Source: a candidate division WOR-3 bacterium (GTDB lineage: Bacteria; Hydrothermota; Tepidihabitantia; Tepidihabitantales; Tepidihabitantaceae). From it: DNA of 64,000 nucleotides. This document shows positions 60,775 to 64,000 of the stretch, piece by piece (within the stretch, counting starts at the first letter, position 1; the number at the start of each line of letters is the position of its first letter). The stretch lies in assembly GCA_013177935.1 (NCBI GenBank), contig JABLXZ010000004.1, forward strand, positions 186,001 through 250,000. The letters run 5' to 3'. Both the position numbers and the translations under genes were made by a program. The notes below the pieces were generated by a model that did no database searches, had not been told where the DNA came from, and worked only from the letters and a program-made list of their open reading frames with translations.

Positions 60775-60965
60775 AAGCCAGGCGCACAACGGGCTGTCGC
60801 TGCCCCTATTGCGACCAGCCGCTTCTTGAAGAAGAAAATTTCTGTAAACCGTGCGGCGCACAGATTGTTTACTGCCCGGACTGCAATCAACCATTGCCGC
60901 AGGGTGCTCGCACCTGCCCGGAATGCGGCAAAGAGATAAAAGAAAATCAAGGGAGGAAAAGATGA
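60771..60965 (+). CDS. Double zinc-ribbon protein
   Basis: A 64-residue protein with four CxxC pairs: CPYC, CKPC, CPDC and CPEC, forming two zinc ribbons (CPYCDQPLLEEENFCKPC and CPDCNQPLPQGARTCPEC). No catalytic domain is present. The family is unassigned; such modules often bind partner proteins. It is coupled to iscU and to the glutaredoxin gene by 4-nt overlaps, suggesting a stable complex or shared thiol/metal role. Confidence 0.75.
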   Translation: MKARRTTGCRCPYCDQPLLEEENFCKPCGAQIVYCPDCNQPLPQGARTCPECGKEIKENQGRKR

Positions 60966-61246
60966 ACCTGACTCGGGTCGCCGGAACCAACAAAAAACAC
61001 CGGGTAACGCTATTTGCCCTTTCCACCTGCGGCTGGTGCCGCCGTGCCAAAGATTTGTTAAACAGCCACAACATTGAATACGAGTACATTGATGTTGACC
61101 TCTGTGTCGGAAAGGAACGGGAGGAGGTGGTAAATCATGTTCAGCAAATCAACCCCCGGGTCTCATTTCCGACGATTCAGATTGACGACGCGGTCGTGGT
61201 CGGTTTTGACGAAGAAAGGATAAAAGAACTTCTTGAAATAAAATGA
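60962..61246 (+). CDS. Glutaredoxin-like (NrdH-type) protein
   Basis: A 94-residue thioredoxin-fold protein with active site CGWC (LFALSTCGWCRRAKDLL), DVDLCVG and the cis-Pro segment SFPTIQIDD, then VVGFDEERIKELL. The spacing fits NrdH/glutaredoxin-like proteins that take electrons from a reductase other than glutathione. Its neighbour, a ferredoxin:thioredoxin reductase-like protein, is the obvious electron source; this link is inferred from the 4-nt overlap. Confidence 0.88.
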   Translation: MNLTRVAGTNKKHRVTLFALSTCGWCRRAKDLLNSHNIEYEYIDVDLCVGKEREEVVNHVQQINPRVSFPTIQIDDAVVVGFDEERIKELLEIK

Positions 61247-61761
61247 GCGGTGAACATTTTCCACCGGAAGTAATACAGGTCTACGAACAACTGAACAAGG
61301 AAGCCGAAGAAGGTGGCTATCACCTCAATCCCGACAAACAGTTCACTTTGAGACTGATTCAAGGGTTATTGACCAACGAAAAGCGGTTTGGCTATCGCGC
61401 CTGCCCGTGCCGCATCGCTTTCGGTGAAAAGTCCAAAGACATTGATATCATCTGCCCCTGCTATTATCGTGACTCCGACCTAGAAGAGTTTGGCGCCTGC
61501 TACTGCGCCCTTTATGTCAGCGAGGAATGGATTAATGGTAAAATACCGCACAAGTCAATTCCGGAACGTCGACCTGCGAAATTTATGATTGAAGGCTACT
61601 CAGAACCAACATCTTCAGAACAATCTGAAAAACCCTTGAACCGCCTTCCCTATCCGGTCTGGCGTTGCAAAGTTTGCGGCTACCTTTGCGCTCGACCAGA
61701 ACCACCTGGCAAATGCCCGGTTTGCAAGGCAACAAAGGACCGGTTTGAACGGTTTATGTAA
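61243..61761 (+). CDS. Ferredoxin:thioredoxin reductase catalytic subunit fused to a rubredoxin domain
   Basis: A 172-residue redox protein. The N-terminal FTR-beta part has CPC (54-56), CPC (71-73) and CYC (86-88); the family form is CPC-x16-CPC-x8-CHC, whereas here spacers are 14 and 12 and His becomes Tyr. By analogy, Cys54, 71, 73 and 86 hold the [4Fe-4S] cluster and Cys56/88 form the redox disulfide. The C-terminal rubredoxin-like domain has CKVC and CPVC (142-161). It would pass one-electron carrier reduction to the adjacent glutaredoxin. No FTR variable subunit is seen. Confidence 0.9.
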   Translation: MSGEHFPPEVIQVYEQLNKEAEEGGYHLNPDKQFTLRLIQGLLTNEKRFGYRACPCRIAFGEKSKDIDIICPCYYRDSDLEEFGACYCALYVSEEWINGKIPHKSIPERRPAKFMIEGYSEPTSSEQSEKPLNRLPYPVWRCKVCGYLCARPEPPGKCPVCKATKDRFERFM

Positions 61762-61771
61762 ATTAAGAGTT

Positions 61772-62062
61772 ATGCCGATTGTTGAAATTAGCGTTGTGCC
61801 GGTCGGAACTGGTTCCACGAGCGTCAGCCAGTATGTCCGGACCGCGCTCGAGGTTATAAAAAAGAGCGGACTCAACTACGAACTCAACCCGATGGGAACC
61901 TGTATTGAAGGCGACTGGGACAAAATCTTTGCTGTGATAAAAGAGATTCACGAAACACTCGCCGCGTTGGGCTGCACCCGTTTAGTTACCACGATTAAAA
62001 TTGACGATCGGCGCGACAAATCGGTTACGATGAAAGAAAAGGTGGCCAGGGTTAAAGATTAA
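61772..62062 (+). CDS. MTH1187/YqgV-family thiamine-binding protein
   Basis: A 96-residue protein of the DUF77/MTH1187 family (ferredoxin-like fold), whose members bind thiamine or related ligands. It has MPIVEISVVPVGTGSTSVSQ, YELNPMGTCIEGDWDKIFAV and TRLVTTIKIDDRRDK. I start at the ATG at 61772; an upstream in-frame ATG (61745) adds nine unconserved residues. It lies 10 nt after the FTR gene and ends the operon, with a hairpin over its stop codon. Confidence 0.9.
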   Translation: MPIVEISVVPVGTGSTSVSQYVRTALEVIKKSGLNYELNPMGTCIEGDWDKIFAVIKEIHETLAALGCTRLVTTIKIDDRRDKSVTMKEKVARVKD

Positions 62063-62073
62063 CCCCAGCCACC
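62041..62073 (+). terminator. Hairpin over the stop codon of the thiamine-binding gene
   Basis: Outer 6-bp stem GGTGGC / GCCACC and inner 7-bp stem GGGTTAA / TTAACCC with a 3-nt loop. It includes the TAA stop; only TTCGCCTTC follows, so this is a weak or Rho-assisted terminator. Confidence 0.5.
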
Positions 62074-62192
62074 TTCGCCTTCACATCTCAACCACTCTAA
62101 GCCATCCCATAATGACCCGGCAATAAACGCCACCCAATCTTCATTCGCCCTGGTTTGGTCGTATACCCAAAATGATGGCAACATCTTTACCT

Positions 62193-62396
62193 CTATTTAC
62201 CACCCAGGCCCGACATAATAATCCTGGTCTGCTCCACACGCTCCTGATAAACCTCACTCATCGCCTCGTTATCAAACTGCACCACCTCATCTCTTTTTCC
62301 ATCACTCCGATGCGACCGAAAAAGCATCACCGCGGTTACGAGCAGCCCTATTCCCACCAAGAAACCTATCAACCGACCAAATCTTGTATCCAGCAT
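62193..62396 (-). CDS. Small single-pass membrane protein
   Basis: A 67-residue protein starting at the ATG at 62396, which follows a strong AGGAGGTAAG; an upstream ATG at 62411 lies before that site and is less likely. Residues about 7-27 (FGRLIGFLVGIGLLVTAVML) form one membrane helix, followed by a polar segment with an Asp/Glu/Arg-rich region. I recognise no family. It diverges from the XRE regulator gene across an AT-rich region and may be its target. Confidence 0.6.
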   Translation of the reverse strand: MLDTRFGRLIGFLVGIGLLVTAVMLFRSHRSDGKRDEVVQFDNEAMSEVYQERVEQTRIIMSGLGGK

Positions 62397-62444
62397 CTTA
62401 CCTCCTCTCATTCGAAAAAATGTGCAGCATCTGTGCCATAATTA

Positions 62445-62472
62445 ATAATATTAGCAAGTAATTATTTTACAA
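62445..62472 (-). promoter_or_regulatory. Possible promoter of the small membrane protein gene
   Basis: TTGTAA (62467-62472), 16-bp spacer and TATTAT (62445-62450) on the minus strand, a moderate match to sigma-70-type boxes, about 45-50 nt before the ATG. Confidence 0.45.
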
Positions 62473-62660
62473 TGAGTTACGAATTCAATTCCCAAAACTT
62501 GAACCAGAACTGTCTCATCTGGCGATACACTCAGAATTATGATACACATCGAATAACAACTTTAACGCTTTGAAAATATTTAACTTATATCATTGTTAAC
62601 GATAATGAGACACTAATTTTCTGTAATGAAACACATTTTCGTAACAACTTCAGGCAAAAC
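62473..62660. other. AT-rich divergent control region
   Basis: Part of a roughly 300-nt gap between the small membrane protein gene and xre, visibly richer in A and T than the rest of the window. It contains an imperfect inverted repeat TCATTGTTAACGATAATGA (62590-62608) around GTTAAC, a plausible operator for the XRE-type regulator. No gene is seen. Confidence 0.5.
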
Positions 62661-62689
62661 TTGACAAATGGTTAATTAATATCTATTCT
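62661..62689 (+). promoter_or_regulatory. Promoter of the xre gene (leaderless type)
   Basis: TTGACA (62661-62666), 17-bp spacer, TATTCT (62684-62689). Ten nucleotides separate the -10 box from the ATG at 62700, so the mRNA is predicted to have almost no leader. Confidence 0.7.
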
Positions 62690-62699
62690 TAAATAGATA

Positions 62700-63362
62700 A
62701 TGAGCGGTTCAAAAAAGTATGCGCTTCAGGGGTTGGTTGCCCTTGGCTCTCGGCTCAGAGAGATTCGGATAAACGCTGGCATTTCTCAGATGAAGCTAGC
62801 AGAACTGCTGGGCTTAAACCCTACCCACGGTTATAAGTACATCCTCAGATTAGAAAAGGGGCTGGTACCCAATCCAACATTACGGACCATTACCGGATTC
62901 CTTGTCGCTTGTGGTGCCACCTGGAAAGACATCGCTGATGTTCTTCCCTCAATTGGAATAAATCCAGCAGCGGAGAGCAAACCCACCCCTTCCGAACCTG
63001 TGATAATTCCACCCACAAAATCTACAATAGAAGCCATTTCCTGGGGTGGGTCGCTACCCGAAGAAAGTGAGGAAAAGAAACTGTTTTCCGAACAGTTCTG
63101 GCGCCAGGTTAAAATTGCGCAGGACCATCTCTGGGACCTGCTTCGTATATCACACCAGACCGGCATCAAACGCCGGTACTACTTCACCTTTGTCCGCTCG
63201 GTCTGTGCCCTGATTACTCGATTCCGCACCGACAAGAAATCGCTGAACAGCGCGCTTGAGAAAATTTTTCTGCGGGCAACCAAACAAGGACTTGACCCTC
63301 AAATCCTCGAACAGATCAAACAGGTCTGCCTGAAAATCTTCGGCGCAGAAACCCCCGCCTGA
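62700..63362 (+). CDS. XRE-family transcription regulator
   Basis: A 220-residue regulator. An N-terminal helix-turn-helix (about 15-75; LGSRLREIRINAGISQMKLA, ELLGLN, then LRLEKGLVPNPTLRTITGFL) is followed by a Pro-rich linker and a C-terminal helical region (about 120-215) without a known ligand-binding fold. The stop overlaps the next ATG (TGATG), so the M1-type peptidase is translationally coupled. Autoregulation through the AT-rich region upstream is plausible but not shown. Confidence 0.85.
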   Translation: MSGSKKYALQGLVALGSRLREIRINAGISQMKLAELLGLNPTHGYKYILRLEKGLVPNPTLRTITGFLVACGATWKDIADVLPSIGINPAAESKPTPSEPVIIPPTKSTIEAISWGGSLPEESEEKKLFSEQFWRQVKIAQDHLWDLLRISHQTGIKRRYYFTFVRSVCALITRFRTDKKSLNSALEKIFLRATKQGLDPQILEQIKQVCLKIFGAETPA

Positions 63363-64000
63363 TGTTTTTTCTTTTACTCGTAATCGCAGTTAACCCTCCG
63401 GTATCTTACAACATTGATGCCCATTTCCTTCCGCGCCATTCTATGTTATCCGGCAGTGCTACGATAACCTTCCGTAATATCTCCTCTGTACCCCAGCAAT
63501 CGCTTTACCTTTACCTCTACCCTAACGCCTTCCAACACCGCAAAACCCGAATGGCAACTGAACTGATTCAACAGGGCTCTTTTGAATGGGCAAGGCAACC
63601 AAAAAGGAGTCATGGTGCGCTTATCATCAAAGATGTCCGTTACAAAGATACACCGTTAAAGTTCCAAATCGACGAAACATTTATGGAAATCTTTCTGCCT
63701 TCCGCCCTTGCCCCTGAAGAGTCAATAACCTTGACGCTGTCTTTCACAATCCAAATCCCCGACTTAATACTCAATTTCGGCAGAAAGGGCGCTTTTTTTA
63801 TCTTAACTCGCTGGTACCCCCAGGTCGTTGCATTTGACCGGTTCGGCTGGCACCGTGGCGACTTTCACCCGCAAGGCGCACCGCCTGGTGCCTTTGCCGA
63901 CTACGAAGTCAAACTACACCTCCCGGAAAAGTGTGTTGTCGCCACAAATGGAGAGGTCTTAAATCTTTCTGACACCCTCTACTGTTTCCGGGCAGGAAAC
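63362..64000 (+). CDS. M1-type metallopeptidase (aminopeptidase N-like), N-terminal part
   Basis: The first 213 codons of a gene that runs off the right edge. After a short hydrophobic start (MFFLLLVIAV, possibly a cleaved signal) come M1-family N-terminal beta-domain features: YNIDAHFLPRHSMLSGSATI, SLYLYLYPNAFQ, and ILTRWYPQVVAFDRFGWHRG, followed by a short strand (DYEVKLHLPEKCVVATNGEV). The catalytic HExxH region is expected downstream and cannot be seen. It is coupled to the XRE gene by a TGATG overlap. Confidence 0.75.
   Translation, partial: MFFLLLVIAVNPPVSYNIDAHFLPRHSMLSGSATITFRNISSVPQQSLYLYLYPNAFQHRKTRMATELIQQGSFEWARQPKRSHGALIIKDVRYKDTPLKFQIDETFMEIFLPSALAPEESITLTLSFTIQIPDLILNFGRKGAFFILTRWYPQVVAFDRFGWHRGDFHPQGAPPGAFADYEVKLHLPEKCVVATNGEVLNLSDTLYCFRAGN

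Noticed and set aside
62172-62441. 89-codon plus-strand frame
   Set aside because: It is antisense to the small membrane protein, which has a strong Shine-Dalgarno and a clear membrane helix.

Overview
The window reads as a chromosomal segment from a Gram-negative (diderm), lipid A-making, probably anaerobic and possibly thermophilic bacterium of a deep uncultured lineage. The clues are lipid A genes (lpxA, lpxC, lpxD, fabZ) with an OmpH/Skp-type chaperone, ferredoxin-linked 2-oxoacid oxidoreductase, a ferredoxin:thioredoxin reductase-like protein, a double-CxxC protein disulfide oxidoreductase, and several large secreted proteins ending in a FlgD-like, type-IX-secretion-type C-terminal domain. 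This combination resembles candidate phyla such as WOR-3 (Stahlbacteria); the assignment is inference. I see no rRNA, CRISPR array, prophage or insertion sequence.

Layout. 1-4664 (minus): Thr-Tyr-Gly-Thr tRNAs, tuf, rpmG, tRNA-Trp, secE, nusG, rplK, rplA, rplJ and the start of rplL. 4742-8300: a secreted subtilase and the first copy of a bipartite repeat. 8301-14714: cutA and a HEAT-repeat protein (plus) facing smc-ftsY (minus). 14721-21086 (minus): macro-domain protein, secreted CapA-like phosphoesterase, disulfide oxidoreductase, then an ECF sigma / zinc anti-sigma / two Spy-like proteins stress operon. 21170-25300 (plus): repeat copy two, yjbQ, an aminotransferase and a second subtilase. 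25293-28306 (minus): regulator, sugar transferase, 31-residue basic protein, HU and an FmdB-like zinc ribbon. 28303-39657 (minus): one tightly packed operon joining cmk, plsC, ispH, rpsA and mtaB to ompH-lpxD-lpxC-fabZ-lpxA-folC. 39740-41804: uvrB (plus). 41858-49300 (minus): degP, purB, two-subunit oxoacid oxidoreductase, acyl-CoA dehydrogenase, a small unknown protein and a DUF362 ferredoxin. 49358-56341 (plus): rpmH-rnpA-yidD-yidC-jag-mnmE-usp-ptsN-argS. 56369-59076: repeat copy three and a secreted protein. 59111-62073 (plus): an iron-sulfur/thiol operon with an IscS homologue that lacks its PLP lysine. 62193-64000: small membrane protein, XRE regulator and the start of an M1-type peptidase.

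Themes. Many operon heads have a sigma-70-type promoter (TTGAC- box, usually a 16-bp spacer, TATAAT-like box) only 5-10 nt before the start codon, implying leaderless mRNAs; genes inside operons and secreted-protein genes usually carry Shine-Dalgarno sequences. The most unusual items are the lysine-less IscS beside a normal IscU and a ferredoxin:thioredoxin reductase-rubredoxin fusion, the three-copy bipartite repeat, the rpmG stop codon overlapping tRNA-Trp, and the ECF operon with two metal-ligand-rich Spy-like proteins.
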